Of a stretch of 64,000 nucleotides of DNA, positions 55,118-64,000 are shown in pieces. The position numbers and the translations under genes are program-made. Origin of the DNA: Saccharomycopsis fibuligera x Saccharomycopsis cf. fibuligera (Eukaryota > Ascomycota > Saccharomycetes > Ascoideales > Saccharomycopsidaceae). Below the pieces are notes generated by a model. The model did not search any database. It was not told the origin of the DNA and saw only the letters and a list, made by a program, of their open reading frames with translations. The DNA lies in assembly GCA_001936135.1 (NCBI GenBank), contig CP012817.1, positions 1,860,001 through 1,924,000 of the forward strand, written 5' to 3'. The stretch's first letter is position 1. Every line of letters begins with the position of its first letter.

Positions 55118-56347
55118 CTACAACTTGTGTTCCCTATCACCAGATATCCTCTTTCCTTGAATAAGCTCCACAACTTTAGCAGCCGCCCCAAAACTGATCT
55201 CATATCCCATACTACCAGCACCATAACTATTAATAACAAACTTCTTAGCTGCTGCGTCATTTGACTTACGTTGATAATAGCTGTGATCTAATCTAAACCC
55301 ACTTTTTCTGAATGGTCTGAACCCAACCACATTCTTGATAACTTCAAACTTTGGAGTCTCATTATCATCATTGAATAATTCCGGGAAATACTTTTTAGCT
55401 CTTGTTAGCAAGTAGTCTCTATCTTGGGCAGTCGGGGTAATTTGATGATCTTTGCCAACTTGCTTGGTGCCACCTAATATAAATACTCCCGTTTCTATTG
55501 GCGGTCTAGGAATAATAAAGGTCCAGTCAGTTAAATTTTCATCGGATGGGTTGACAGTTTGAAATGAAATGGTTTTGTTGTAATATGATGTCTCTTTTAA
55601 CTTATCATGTTTTAGTAACAATGTTTGGCCTCTAACTTTGTAAGAATCTGGATCAATGTTATTTTTAGAAGCGTTAGCGATGTTTGCTGGTTCGAGATTA
55701 AGACCATACCCACTGCAGTTAACCACCCCTACAAAGTCAGAACTAAAGCTACTACCGTACTCAAAGACATCTGAAATGGAACCTAATTCTGCTCTAATGA
55801 ATCTGATGCTAATGCCCCCAATCTTGTTTTTGCTAAGAAGCCTCTGGTATAAAAACTTCAAGAAAAACGGCGAGTTTAAAGACCAAGTGTCATATTCAGC
55901 GCCGAATGTAATATTGTCATTCGTCCCTGCAGGCTCCACTTCCTTAAAGTTTTCCAAGTATTCTCCATTGTACCCATTTGCCAAACTGCGGTACTCTAAA
56001 GATGGCTTCTCAATAAAATCGTAACCCTTCATGAACCTAATCGTTGACTCTGGATACTCGCGGGCCAAGTTTTTGAACTTTTTATATGTTATTCTTGTCA
56101 ATTCTTGCTCAAATTTGCCCTGTTTTGACTCATAAGGGAATGGTCGATAATGTGCACCTGCCCAAAGTGAAGTGTACTCGTACATGTAGCCATCCTGGCT
56201 CAATTGGCTTTCGTCGTAGTCTGATGGGAGATCTTTGGCAATGATAGTTATGTCATACTTATCGAGAGCGGCCAATTCAGTGGCGACAGCCAATCCAACG
56301 ATACCGGCGCCCACAATGGCAATGTTTTCTCTGGTTTTTTCAGACAT
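55118..56347 (-). CDS. D-amino-acid oxidase (peroxisomal flavoenzyme)
   Basis: The enzyme oxidatively deaminates D-amino acids with FAD and O2, giving 2-oxo acids, ammonia and H2O2. The 409-residue product starts with an ADP-binding beta-alpha-beta unit (IAIVGAGIVGLAVATEL, about 9-25). SLWAGAHYRPFPY follows near 60-72 and is a family signature. VVNCSGYGL is near 210, WTFIIPRPPIETGVFILGGTK holds the substrate-carboxylate Arg, and VVGFRPFRKSGFRLD with SYGAGSMGYEISFGAA ends the FAD domain. The C-terminal tripeptide HKL is a plausible variant PTS1. The length is slightly above the usual 350-370. Confidence 0.92.
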   Translation of the reverse strand: MSEKTRENIAIVGAGIVGLAVATELAALDKYDITIIAKDLPSDYDESQLSQDGYMYEYTSLWAGAHYRPFPYESKQGKFEQELTRITYKKFKNLAREYPESTIRFMKGYDFIEKPSLEYRSLANGYNGEYLENFKEVEPAGTNDNITFGAEYDTWSLNSPFFLKFLYQRLLSKNKIGGISIRFIRAELGSISDVFEYGSSFSSDFVGVVNCSGYGLNLEPANIANASKNNIDPDSYKVRGQTLLLKHDKLKETSYYNKTISFQTVNPSDENLTDWTFIIPRPPIETGVFILGGTKQVGKDHQITPTAQDRDYLLTRAKKYFPELFNDDNETPKFEVIKNVVGFRPFRKSGFRLDHSYYQRKSNDAAAKKFVINSYGAGSMGYEISFGAAAKVVELIQGKRISGDREHKL

Positions 56348-56915
56348 TATATAATGAAGACTTTGTTGTTGCTGTTGTTATGGTTGTGATTGTTTTGATT
56401 TCGAATGCATTGACATAATCTTGTCTATGACTTCCTGATAACTGAATGAAGGGTGCAAGATGCCAAGTATTTAGATTTTCAGGTTTCCTCGGAGAAGCGG
56501 TGTTCCTCAAGAACGCACCTCACTGTGGCCTAGGAGTCGGTACCTATTGATGCGAACTATACCGCTAATTTGGGAATTAATCAACCAGAGACTGTTCTGT
56601 CGTTTAGTTTCTGCTGTTTATTGTACATAAGACCCCCAATTGCTACATATAGTGCTATATTTTGGTATATCTACATATTGGACAATAAGGATATTGCATA
56701 AGTCCCCGCCAATGCAATCCTTTTTGGAAGCTTACTACGGAAGGTTCCGGGGAGAAAAGTCTGAGTGCAACAGTGATGAAAGGAAAATGAAGCTAACTAC
56801 AATAGCAAATAGTGAACGCAACGGAGGTTAGAGTATGTTTACCTTGGCTATAAGTACAACAGGACCAAAATGAAAATGTGGAGAGAAATATTGCATTGGA
56901 AAATGACAATTCTGT

Positions 56916-57098
56916 ATGAGTCACTCGCAAGATGGTGCTACTCCACGCAGGCCATTCTCTGTAAATGGTGCAAACAGTAGCAGCAATGGTACAGGCACAA
57001 GCAGTAAGAGACATACGTATACGTCTATAAAGTATCGGTTTTTGAGCCCAGAAAGTCGCCGATACGTTGGTCAAGAAAGGTGCGGCTTGAAGATGTGA
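56916..57098 (+). CDS. Possible small protein (60 codons), unidentified
   Basis: An ATG ORF begins MSHSQDGATPRRPFSVNGAN. It has a Ser/Asn/Gly/Thr-rich first half and a basic second half (SIKYRFLSPESRRYVGQER). Codon choice is unremarkable. It lies in a 1.6-kb divergent promoter region, where a real gene would shorten the spacing to normal. An intron-like 3' end (GCTAACTACAATAG) lies at 56793-56806, so the ORF could be the last exon of something larger. I recognise no family. Confidence 0.3.
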   Translation: MSHSQDGATPRRPFSVNGANSSSNGTGTSSKRHTYTSIKYRFLSPESRRYVGQERCGLKM

Positions 57099-57383
57099 AT
57101 GTGAAGTGAAAATGATTTGAGGTTGCCAAAAACCATCCAAGTGGGAATTTTGTCATAGTAGATCGAAAACCTTAAAATTTTTGCTTCATTATGTTACTAA
57201 ATTATTGTTATTAGTTCTGTGGATTTTCAATGGTGCAGTACAGCAGTACACAAACACAGGAAAGTGATGACACGATAAGTAGCGAATTTGAAGCTACTTT
57301 CATAAACATGCTAACGCAACTTCTCCTAATGGGGCCGGAGTTGTCAAAATTTATGTAGTCTGTCTGCCTGTTTCTGTTTTCCG

Positions 57384-57411
57384 CCTTTTTTTTTTTTTTT
57401 TTTTTTTTTTT
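57384..57411. repeat. T28 homopolymer
   Basis: An uninterrupted run of about 28 T. Confidence 0.85.
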
Positions 57412-57973
57412 ATCTTGGTTAGCCAGTGGTGCACAGTGATGTAAACTCAATAAGGATCAATGTTTTAATGTACGACAATGTAATATATAACTGTTTTTGC
57501 TAACGTACAGGATGTATAGTTCTCTGAAAACTCTGCTTTTGAGGTTTCTAACTAATTGATACTTGATATTTATTCTGATAACTGAGACCGTAAATGTGTA
57601 AGCTTACCCACGAAAAAAAAAAAAGACACCAAGTGGTTAACCCATTACTATACAGAAGGCAAAATTTTAAGTAATGAAGGGTTGCAAATAAATAAATTTT
57701 ACTCAATCGAGCCTTAACTTTGCCCTGCTTTGAATATGACTTTTGAGCATTTTAGTGAATAGACTTATATGCATAGTGATGCATATCAAGTAGGCTTTCA
57801 GAAAAATAAAAAAAGTAAAAAAATTTTTTTTTTCTAGCTCTTCGCCTAAGCTTTTTCAATCTAACACTGTAAATAAAGCGTACTTTGTACTCAATACAGA
57901 CAGCCACCATTGACAAAGTTGTGTCTACTACAACACTAAATATCGAAAAGTATCATAACCTAATATACCAAAA

Positions 57974-58858
57974 ATGAGTGGGAACCCAGACGAGCTTGAT
58001 GATGAATTAGAATACACTTATGAATCCGACAATGTGTCTGGAGGAGAAGAGATCCCAGAAGAGACGTTATCTTTAGACCAGGATAAAAAACCACAAGAGG
58101 ATACTAATAATGAGAACGAAGATGGCCATAATGACAACGGGAAGAAAAGAAAAAGAAAAAGCGATAAGCTTGTTAATAAAAAAAAACAAAAGATGGAATA
58201 TGATGTGGAGCAAAAGCGCAAAATATCAACAGAGAGTTCAGAAAGAATTACTGATTTCATTGCATCGAAAATACGGGCACGTAATCCTGATTTATCAGCA
58301 TTAGAATTATCTGAATTGTACATTCCCAAGAACGTTATTAAATACACTGGATTTTGGACCAAGGAAAGAAATTTGACCAATTTGCCAGAATTCTTAAAGG
58401 ACAACTTTGGAAAAATGATTCCATCCGCACCTCAAAATGGTGGGAAAAGCAAGAATAAGAACAAAAAGAAAGCAAGCAAGGACGACAATGCCCAGCCGCA
58501 AGAACAGGATAGGAAATTTATATTGATTTTGTCAATGTCAGCATTAAGAGTTTGCGATATACATAGAGCTACTAAAGATATTACATTCTCGTCGGTAAAA
58601 TTGATTAAGAAAAACAAGCTCAAAGATGAATTGGAATTACTCAAGAAGACCAAATCCAGAATACTAGCAGCCACTCCTCAAAGAATTGTCAAGATTTTGA
58701 ATGAAGAAAATAGTACTATCAAGCTACGTGAAGTAAAAACAATTATTATAGATAGTACTTATTTGGATCAAAAAAAGAATAGTATTTGGGATATGGATGA
58801 TTTAATTCCTTACTTGAGAGAGCTAACGAAGGAAGGTGCTAAGGTGCATTTGTATTAA
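57974..58858 (+). CDS. CMS1: Cms1, 90S pre-ribosome-associated protein (CMSS1 family)
   Basis: Cms1 is a nucleolar protein found with early small-subunit pre-ribosomes, and its family has a helicase-like fold without the full catalytic motifs. The 294-residue product has an acidic N-terminus, a basic nuclear signal (KKRKRKSDKLVNKKKQK, about 56-72), and ERITDFIASKIRARNPDLSA (about 90-110). SELYIPKNVIKYTGFW follows, then a Lys-rich insert and FILILSMSALRVCDIHRA (about 181-198). LAATPQRIVKIL (about 230-241, the DEAD-box TPGR equivalent) and TIIIDSTYLDQKK complete it. Length is close to the yeast protein (291). Confidence 0.92.
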   Translation: MSGNPDELDDELEYTYESDNVSGGEEIPEETLSLDQDKKPQEDTNNENEDGHNDNGKKRKRKSDKLVNKKKQKMEYDVEQKRKISTESSERITDFIASKIRARNPDLSALELSELYIPKNVIKYTGFWTKERNLTNLPEFLKDNFGKMIPSAPQNGGKSKNKNKKKASKDDNAQPQEQDRKFILILSMSALRVCDIHRATKDITFSSVKLIKKNKLKDELELLKKTKSRILAATPQRIVKILNEENSTIKLREVKTIIIDSTYLDQKKNSIWDMDDLIPYLRELTKEGAKVHLY

Positions 58859-59250
58859 AGTTTAAAAATAGTGCTAGTCGTATAGATAAATATCAAATTT
58901 TTTTTCTTTTAAATACATGCATAAGAAAAAGGTTGGTATATGCTGTAGCCTTGCTATGATATACTAAAATATTTTTGTCATGAAACACTAAAACAACATT
59001 TTGAAATCGGAATTGAAACAAGGATGCCCAGTGTATTAATACCTTATTGTATCTATGACAATATGAGTAAACAAGTTATAATAAAATACAGTCTTTGAGA
59101 GAGAAAATTTCGGAAAGGTGAAAAAATAGAACAGACTTAACAAAAATAAAAGAAGAGAAATAATAGCCGTAAGAAAAAAATGAAAATGAAAAGTACATCG
59201 TCAAATGATTAAGGTTGTGATAAACATGATAATGAGAGTCACAGAAATGT

Positions 59251-59281
<31 letters not shown>

Positions 59282-59327
59282 CTATGAGTTTTTGAAGGAT
59301 TTGTTTTTTTCAACTAACTTATTTTCC
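58859..59327. other. Convergent intergenic region CMS1 / GAR1
   Basis: AT-rich 3' region of both genes, with an (AGT)n microsatellite at 59251-59282. Confidence 0.6.
59251..59282. repeat. (GTA)n microsatellite
   Basis: About ten TAG/AGT units downstream of GAR1. Confidence 0.85.
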
Positions 59328-59957
59328 TTAGAAACCACCACGGCCACCACGGCCACCACGACCGCCACGAGAACCTCCACGACCACCGAAACCGCCACGA
59401 GAACCTCCTCTACCTCCAAAACCTCCTCTGGAGCCGCCTCTACCACCGCCAAAGCCACCACGACCACCACCTCTGCTGAAACCACCACGACCACCACGGC
59501 CACCGCCTCTACCACCGAAACCACCACGGCCACCGGCAGCACCACCTTTAGACTTCGATTTCTTTGGAGCTGGACCCGCCACTTTAGGCTTAGGCACGAA
59601 TCTTTCTAATGGCAAAAGTTTATCACCACCAATATAAAATCTGTCACCTTCTTTGAAAGAAACAGCTTGCACACCTTCAGAAGGTTTAACGGTAAAGTAC
59701 ATATCATTCAAAGGACCCAAAATTTCGTCAACTTTGCCAACTTGAGTTTTGTTTTCCAAGTAAATAGGAGCGTTAAAATATGGAACTTTCTTAGCGTTTA
59801 TAGAACGACACACAATGTCACCTTCACAAGCATGTAAAAATGCACCCATTTCGAAAACTTGGTCTGGAGGACCTTGGGGAGCGGAAGATCTGAAGCCACC
59901 GCGACCACCACGGAAACCGCCTCTAGAACCGCCTCTGAAACCGCCTCTGCCTGACAT
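59328..59957 (-). CDS. GAR1: H/ACA snoRNP protein Gar1
   Basis: Gar1 is a core protein of box H/ACA snoRNPs, which pseudouridylate rRNA and other RNAs in the nucleolus. The 209-residue product has an N-terminal RGG tract (about 3-22) and the central Gar1 beta-barrel. The barrel runs from [18 protein letters not shown] through [34 protein letters not shown] to [14 protein letters not shown] (about 35-122). A Lys-rich linker and a long C-terminal RGG tract (about 135-209) follow. Length and domain order match yeast Gar1 (205). Highly repetitive GGN/CGN codons in the RGG arms make this segment prone to slippage. Confidence 0.96.
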   Translation of the reverse strand: MSGRGGFRGGSRGGFRGGRGGFRSSAPQGPPDQVFEMGAFLHACEGDIVCRSINAKKVPYFNAPIYLENKTQVGKVDEILGPLNDMYFTVKPSEGVQAVSFKEGDRFYIGGDKLLPLERFVPKPKVAGPAPKKSKSKGGAAGGRGGFGGRGGGRGGRGGFSRGGGRGGFGGGRGGSRGGFGGRGGSRGGFGGRGGSRGGRGGRGGRGGF

Positions 59958-60610
59958 TATGAATTATGAATTATTTAGCACTTTGTTTGTTGAGTGTTTA
60001 TGACCAGGCGGGAAAAGGCTGTAAACTAATACTTGGTAGTGATGGTTTTATGATGTTTAATTTTTCATATACTGAGAAACCAAAAAAAAATAAAACTAAA
60101 AAAAATTTTTTTTTTTTTCAAGATGGTTTGGATGTTCCGGGTATCCCTCATCTAGCTGAGGTCCATATCGACCTGCGACCCATATGGTCCGCCTGTATGG
60201 TATAAGAACTTCAATTGAGCTTACCACACTATAGAGCATACTTAGTACTTATAATTTACAAAAAACTTTTAAATTAAGGCTTATTGATATTTTTGTAGTC
60301 TAGAAGCAAGAGTTACATGGCATCGAAAGCCACAATTGCTTTTGAACATTAGTAGTTAATATCCAATTTCTGGAGGCCCTATGCTGAAGAGTGAGACAAA
60401 GATTTCGAATACCCGCGACAACAAATCTCTCATAAAGGCCACAGATACTCACAGACCATATTATATAACTCAAAGGCTTAAGACAGAATAAGACCTACAG
60501 AAAAAAGAAGAAACATTTTTGACATATTGAGAAGAGAGGAAACAACTTATGCTGCTAGACAATTAAAAAATATCTTTTGAAACAGTGCTCTGGCTGAGCC
60601 ACTAAAAATA
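59958..60610. other. Promoter side of GAR1
   Basis: Contains A/T blocks resembling RRPE at about 60098-60120 and an AATTTTTCA at 60059-60067. AT-rich, with no gene recognised up to the tRNA. Confidence 0.5.
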
Positions 60611-60681
60611 TGCGTAGACCGGGAATCGAACCCGGGGCCCAACGATGGCAACGTTGAATTTTACCACTAAACCATCCACGC
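60611..60681 (-). tRNA. tRNA-Gly (anticodon GCC)
   Basis: On the minus strand the gene opens GCGTGGATGGTTTAGTGG, has the anticodon loop TTGCCAT with GCC, the variable and T arm with GGTTCGATTCC, and ends GTCTACGC plus discriminator A. It is 71 nt and closely follows yeast tRNA-Gly(GCC). Confidence 0.96.
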
Positions 60682-60693
60682 TTTTTACAGGAA

Positions 60694-60935
60694 TGTTGCG
60701 AACATTTCCTTTGTTGTGTTCGCATTCCTGATCAGTCTGTATTCACAACCGTCAGAAGGTGCCTTGAAGGTCGAAAATCTTGTATAAAGGTCGGCGACGT
60801 GTTCCTTTTAACTTGTATATATAGAGATGGGCGGAATAAACGATAAGCCGATATACCCATCGATAACCATAATAAACCATAACAAACGTGTTTAAAATAC
60901 TTAGTAGAGAATTAACCCCTATTTTAAACACAACA
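60694..60935 (+). mobile_element. Intact solo LTR (family 2, Ty3-like) with 5-bp target duplication
   Basis: The 242-bp element starts TGTTGCGAAC, ends TTTTAAACACAACA and is flanked by AGGAA on both sides (60689-60693 and 60936-60940). It contains a TATA-like TATATATAGAG. The insertion point is about 8-12 bp upstream of the tRNA-Gly 5' end, the position favoured by Ty3-type elements that target Pol III start sites. Confidence 0.92.
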
Positions 60936-61169
60936 AGGAACTTTGTAAATGGGGTAGTAACTACTGCGTAAGCTTCAATATAACAGTATTCTAGATTGAT
61001 ACTCAAACCGCTAGTTCTTCTTGGATCAATATTTTCTAACCAGCCTTTAACTCTATAGTCTTCCTCAAAGGCCTCGTGCAGATCTCAGACGAGTTCTCTC
61101 TCTCAGGATACTTCCCTATCTTAAGGTGCTTGTTCTTCTTTTAAAATTCCTTAAATTTCTTGTCTTTTT

Positions 61170-61247
61170 TTAACTACAATATAATAACTACATAACAATA
61201 TTTGATTGAACCGTGATTAAATAATAACCATATATATATATACCCTG

Positions 61248-61281
<34 letters not shown>

Positions 61282-61692
61282 ACGGTGGTGCCAACTGGCC
61301 CGTACCCACAAAACGACCTCCGTACGGTAAAAAAGGCGTACTATTTAGTGCCACTTTACCGTACGCATACCCTAAAATTGTAGTGTAGGACATCACGGCC
61401 ACTCCCTTTTCAAGCTATTTTTACTGAAAAAAGCATTTTCTACATACCCTATTTGTAATTTTTCTACACATCATTACATTTGGTCATTATTTGATTCTTA
61501 GCTTAACCTCCCAAAATAAATATGTACTCCCATAATAAAAGCTTTAGAATTTTGGCCAGTGCCTATAACTCAGATTATCAAAATTTCATTAAGGATTTTG
61601 ATGGTAATGTAATTAAATAGATTTGTTAGAATTACGTCTTTGCCATGGTAGTTTACATAGTTATGATTCGTTGGTCTAGAACTCAATGTTCA
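61170..61692 (+). mobile_element. Old LTR remains (family 1) interrupted by a poly(T)-headed segment
   Basis: The left part (near 61177-61235) recalls the family 1 middle region, and the right part (61663-61692, GTTGGTCTAGAACTCAATGTTC) is its 3' end. Between them lies a T30 run (61250-61279) followed by about 370 bp of unrelated, partly GC-rich sequence. The latter could be the reverse-oriented 3' end of a poly(A)-tailed retroelement. Confidence 0.5.
61250..61279. repeat. T30 homopolymer
   Basis: An uninterrupted run of 30 T at the left border of the unrelated segment. Confidence 0.9.
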
Positions 61693-63053
61693 TATTGAAT
61701 CCAGAAGAACTACTATCGCTTACGGCACGACACAGACTTCAGTTAGAAAAGTGCTCCGATTTCTAGCCTTGTTTACTACATCACTGCGCTAATGACTTAG
61801 ATAACACTGTTATCTAAGTATGTGGATGATGATACTGAAGTGGAACCCTTTCCTTTTACCTGTTGATATTAACCACAAAATACGTTAAAATAAAAACAAT
61901 AATCATCCTGACCATGATATCCTCCTGATCTATCTTAACTCCGCCAAAACTGCTAAATTGACAATGCCAACGGGGGTTCTCACCTACATAGGCTTCCATA
62001 TGATGACAATTGAGCAATACTGTATATGCTATTTAGGTAAGCTTATGAGACATTACTTTCTAAAATTTATACAGAATTGATAAATCGACCTTGTGTGTGA
62101 AAAAAGAATGCACATTTCTTTGTTGAATGCGGATATGAACGTTGTTGGTTCGTTGAGAAATGTCGTCACCAGCATCGATGAATGGATCAAAAGACTCAAG
62201 CTTTTCAATAAAGCCATAGATTGGTTGCTGTGTGAGTAACCCGTTGGTATCTCTGAAGACCTCTTTCTGACGCTCTACTGTTATATCGTACTGTTTTCAT
62301 GTCAATCTAACTTGAATTAAATCATATCACACAAAGTATCTGCCGAACTATATATATACGTAACTATTCGATCGCTTCCAAGATACTCTTGATTCTCATT
62401 GGCGGATCTAAGTGTTCCAAATCTTAACAAATCCGGTAATTTCGTAAACTATACTACAGATTCTGTGGTAAAAAAAAGCAGTGTCATCAGTTTAGATACC
62501 AAAATACTACAATAGTCTTCCTGTATACCAAAGGCCTTTGGTATATCAGTGCTACATGTAGGGTAACACTGGAAACCTACCTCAATAAACATTAGAGGAA
62601 AGTCATACAATATATATACACTGTATATATTCTGCTATATCTATAGTAAGTGAAAAAAAATAATAGGAGGGGCACAGATATGTTTGCTATTAGCAGTATA
62701 TGTACCTACTACCAATCCTTGAGATGCCCAAATAATTAGCTGCAAAAATTAGCTGCAAGCGTGTTTGGCGCCTATATGGCATAACGATGCCGAGCAGCAG
62801 ACAAACAGATGCATTGACTAGCACTGCATTTGTGGTCTGAATGTACAAACGTAGTGTGTCCTTTGGAATGCCCACTTTAGAACAAAATCTTTAAATGTTG
62901 AAAGAAACGAGTAAAGACATTTTATAACCATACGCCTACCTCCAGCTTCTTGAAGCCCCACATAATAATCAATATACACAATTCCCCCCATCATAAAATA
63001 AACCAAAATACCTATTCCCAACAAAACATTAGCAAGCACAATACACAGCAACA
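61693..63053. other. Repeat debris and promoter of the 63-kb gene
   Basis: Between 61.75 and 62.25 kb are several short coding-like stretches, the clearest being a 43-codon ORF at 62109-62240, next to LTR remains. They may be traces of an element's interior, but none is identifiable. A short palindrome with ATATATACACTGTATATAT lies near 62610-62630. The last 400 bp serve as promoter. Confidence 0.4.
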
Positions 63054-63797
63054 ATGCCAGTCGAACTTCTTATGAGACCAGTGATGAGACCTTTGGTGGT
63101 TGCAAAGGCAGTACTTTTCCATCCACATAGACGTGCTTCACGTTATGTTGCCAACATTGTTGAGTTCGACGAAAGCAAGCTTACCGAGTATGCAGTAAGG
63201 AAAAGATTCGGTACCGGCTCGAAAGTGTATGATGTCTTCAGCACAGAAGAAGGCACTAATGGGCCATCAGACTCGGAGCAAAGACTTTACTGGTTTGTGC
63301 GATCAAGAGCAGTGAAGGGTGCTTACAAGATGTATTCTCCAAAGATATTAGGCACGGGGCCCAACGGTGAAGATGAGCCCATTGCAACAACAAGAGCCGG
63401 TTTAAGATCCAACGTATTGATGATTAGATCTCCAGATCAAATTCCCGTTGCTGAGCTTGGGTGGCATGTCATAAATCACAGAGTTGACGCCATTGACAGC
63501 TATCGTGTCTTCACCTTAGCTAATGGTAAACAATATCACTGGACTACTATCGGCAAATTCTTGGAGATCGTCCATAACCCTGGAGAAAAAGAGTCAGAAG
63601 TTCGTGAGAGAGTAGGGCAGGTAATACCAGCCGGTCCAGGTGGCTGGAATATTAAGATTGACGAATCCAAGATTTCCCGTGAATTGGCAATAACTACCGC
63701 TTTGAGTTCAGTGATTGATCAATGGAACACAAACATTGCCATAGGCGGTATCTACTATGCAAGGCAACAAGAAGATGTTAGATGGAAGCGTGACTGA
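63054..63797 (+). CDS. Unidentified fungal protein (247 aa)
   Basis: The product has no clear signal peptide or membrane segment. It begins MPVELLMRPVMRPLVVAKA. The core alternates short polar and hydrophobic strands (YVANIVEFDE, LYWFVRSRAVKGAYKMY, NVLMIRSPDQIPVAELGWHV, YRVFTLANGKQYHWT). It ends with a hydrophobic helix (ISRELAITTALSSVIDQW, about 208-225) and GGIYYAR. A beta-rich body closed by a C-terminal helix is reminiscent of Tubby-C/LOR/scramblase-like domains, but this is speculative. Regular codon use and a clean ATG and stop support a real gene. Confidence 0.75.
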   Translation: MPVELLMRPVMRPLVVAKAVLFHPHRRASRYVANIVEFDESKLTEYAVRKRFGTGSKVYDVFSTEEGTNGPSDSEQRLYWFVRSRAVKGAYKMYSPKILGTGPNGEDEPIATTRAGLRSNVLMIRSPDQIPVAELGWHVINHRVDAIDSYRVFTLANGKQYHWTTIGKFLEIVHNPGEKESEVRERVGQVIPAGPGGWNIKIDESKISRELAITTALSSVIDQWNTNIAIGGIYYARQQEDVRWKRD

Positions 63798-63900
63798 TGG
63801 GCATGTAAATAGAATAAGAGTGTTATTTAGTGACAATAAAAATGGTTTAGATCATTAACTTGCTGTAGGAGTCTTGTAGACTCATGTTGGTATAATTGAG

Positions 63901-63902
63901 AA

Positions 63903-63949
<47 letters not shown>
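63901..63949. repeat. (TTG)n microsatellite
   Basis: About 16 TTG units. On the minus strand this could encode polyQ, but that frame meets a stop before the window edge and has no ATG between, so it is treated as non-coding. Confidence 0.85.
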
Positions 63950-63950
<1 letters not shown>

Positions 63951-64000
63951 GATGGCCGCGTGTCAAATTTTATCAGCGGTTACATAAGCAACAAGCCCCG

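Larger units (their letters stand above)
56348..57973. other. Intergenic region between D-amino-acid oxidase and CMS1
   Basis: This is the shared upstream region of two divergent genes. It includes a 60-codon ORF at 56916, T28 at 57384-57411, and an A7T10 RRPE-like block at 57817-57833 before CMS1. Otherwise it is AT-rich. Confidence 0.5.

Noticed and set aside
61810-61850. A YVDD-like reverse-transcriptase motif
   Set aside because: The residues after it are acidic and polar rather than the hydrophobic strand expected, and the context is too short to support an RT call.
63799-64000. PolyQ-encoding minus-strand frame through the (TTG)n repeat
   Set aside because: The frame meets a stop upstream of the repeat within the window and has no ATG between that stop and the repeat.
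1-64000. CRISPR arrays, operons, prokaryotic promoters or riboswitches
   Set aside because: The window is clearly eukaryotic nuclear DNA. Repeats present are tandem micro- and minisatellites or LTRs, with none of the regular repeat-spacer layout.

Overview
The window is nuclear DNA of a budding yeast (Saccharomycotina). The genes are mostly uninterrupted ATG ORFs with close yeast counterparts. The tRNA genes are yeast type, one gene carries short introns with yeast splice signals, and solo LTRs sit beside tRNA genes. Abundant polyQ and Q/H-rich tracts, a tRNA-Gln with an intron, and the gene families present fit the CTG clade, perhaps the Lodderomyces/Candida parapsilosis group. That placement is inference. 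If it is right, CTG codons read as serine.

Layout. 1-9.5 kb (all minus strand): the 5' part of a membrane protein, PPM1 (PP2A methyltransferase), RRP9 (U3 snoRNP) and a three-exon Psp2/eIF4B-like RGG protein. 10-15.4 kb (plus): GPI19, an FSH-family serine hydrolase and LAP4/APE1. A fossil of a linear-plasmid (pGKL-type) DNA polymerase lies between the hydrolase and LAP4. 15.4-19.6 kb: a tRNA-Glu and a tRNA-Gln embedded in nested solo LTRs of two families. 19.7-28.1 kb: a degenerate acyl-CoA-synthetase-like membrane protein (+), RTG2 (-) and a malate dehydrogenase (+). 29.3-32.5 kb: REB1 (+). 32.5-50.2 kb: a very sparse region holding one convincing gene, a DUF8032/possible Wor3-like regulator at 44.3-45.7 kb, with about 11.8 kb before it and 4.5 kb after it without credible genes. 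50.2-53.6 kb (minus): MRX10-like, a FIT-family (YFT2/SCS3) protein and a small protein resembling only the N-terminal domain of M1 aminopeptidases. 53.9-54.7 kb: a second tRNA-Glu with LTR remains. 55.1-60 kb: D-amino-acid oxidase (-), CMS1 (+) and GAR1 (-). 60.6-62.3 kb: a tRNA-Gly with an intact solo LTR and older repeat debris. 63.05-63.8 kb: an unidentified gene (+).

Functional themes. RRP9, GAR1, CMS1 and REB1 concern rRNA synthesis or ribosome assembly. All four have RRPE-like A/T elements upstream, the one before RRP9 being a full match. RTG2, malate dehydrogenase, D-amino-acid oxidase and the acyl-CoA-synthetase-like protein touch mitochondrial, peroxisomal or carbon metabolism. There are no operons; neighbours are separate transcription units. 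All start sites given are ATG codons. Several frames stay open upstream of the chosen ATG but contain no earlier ATG.
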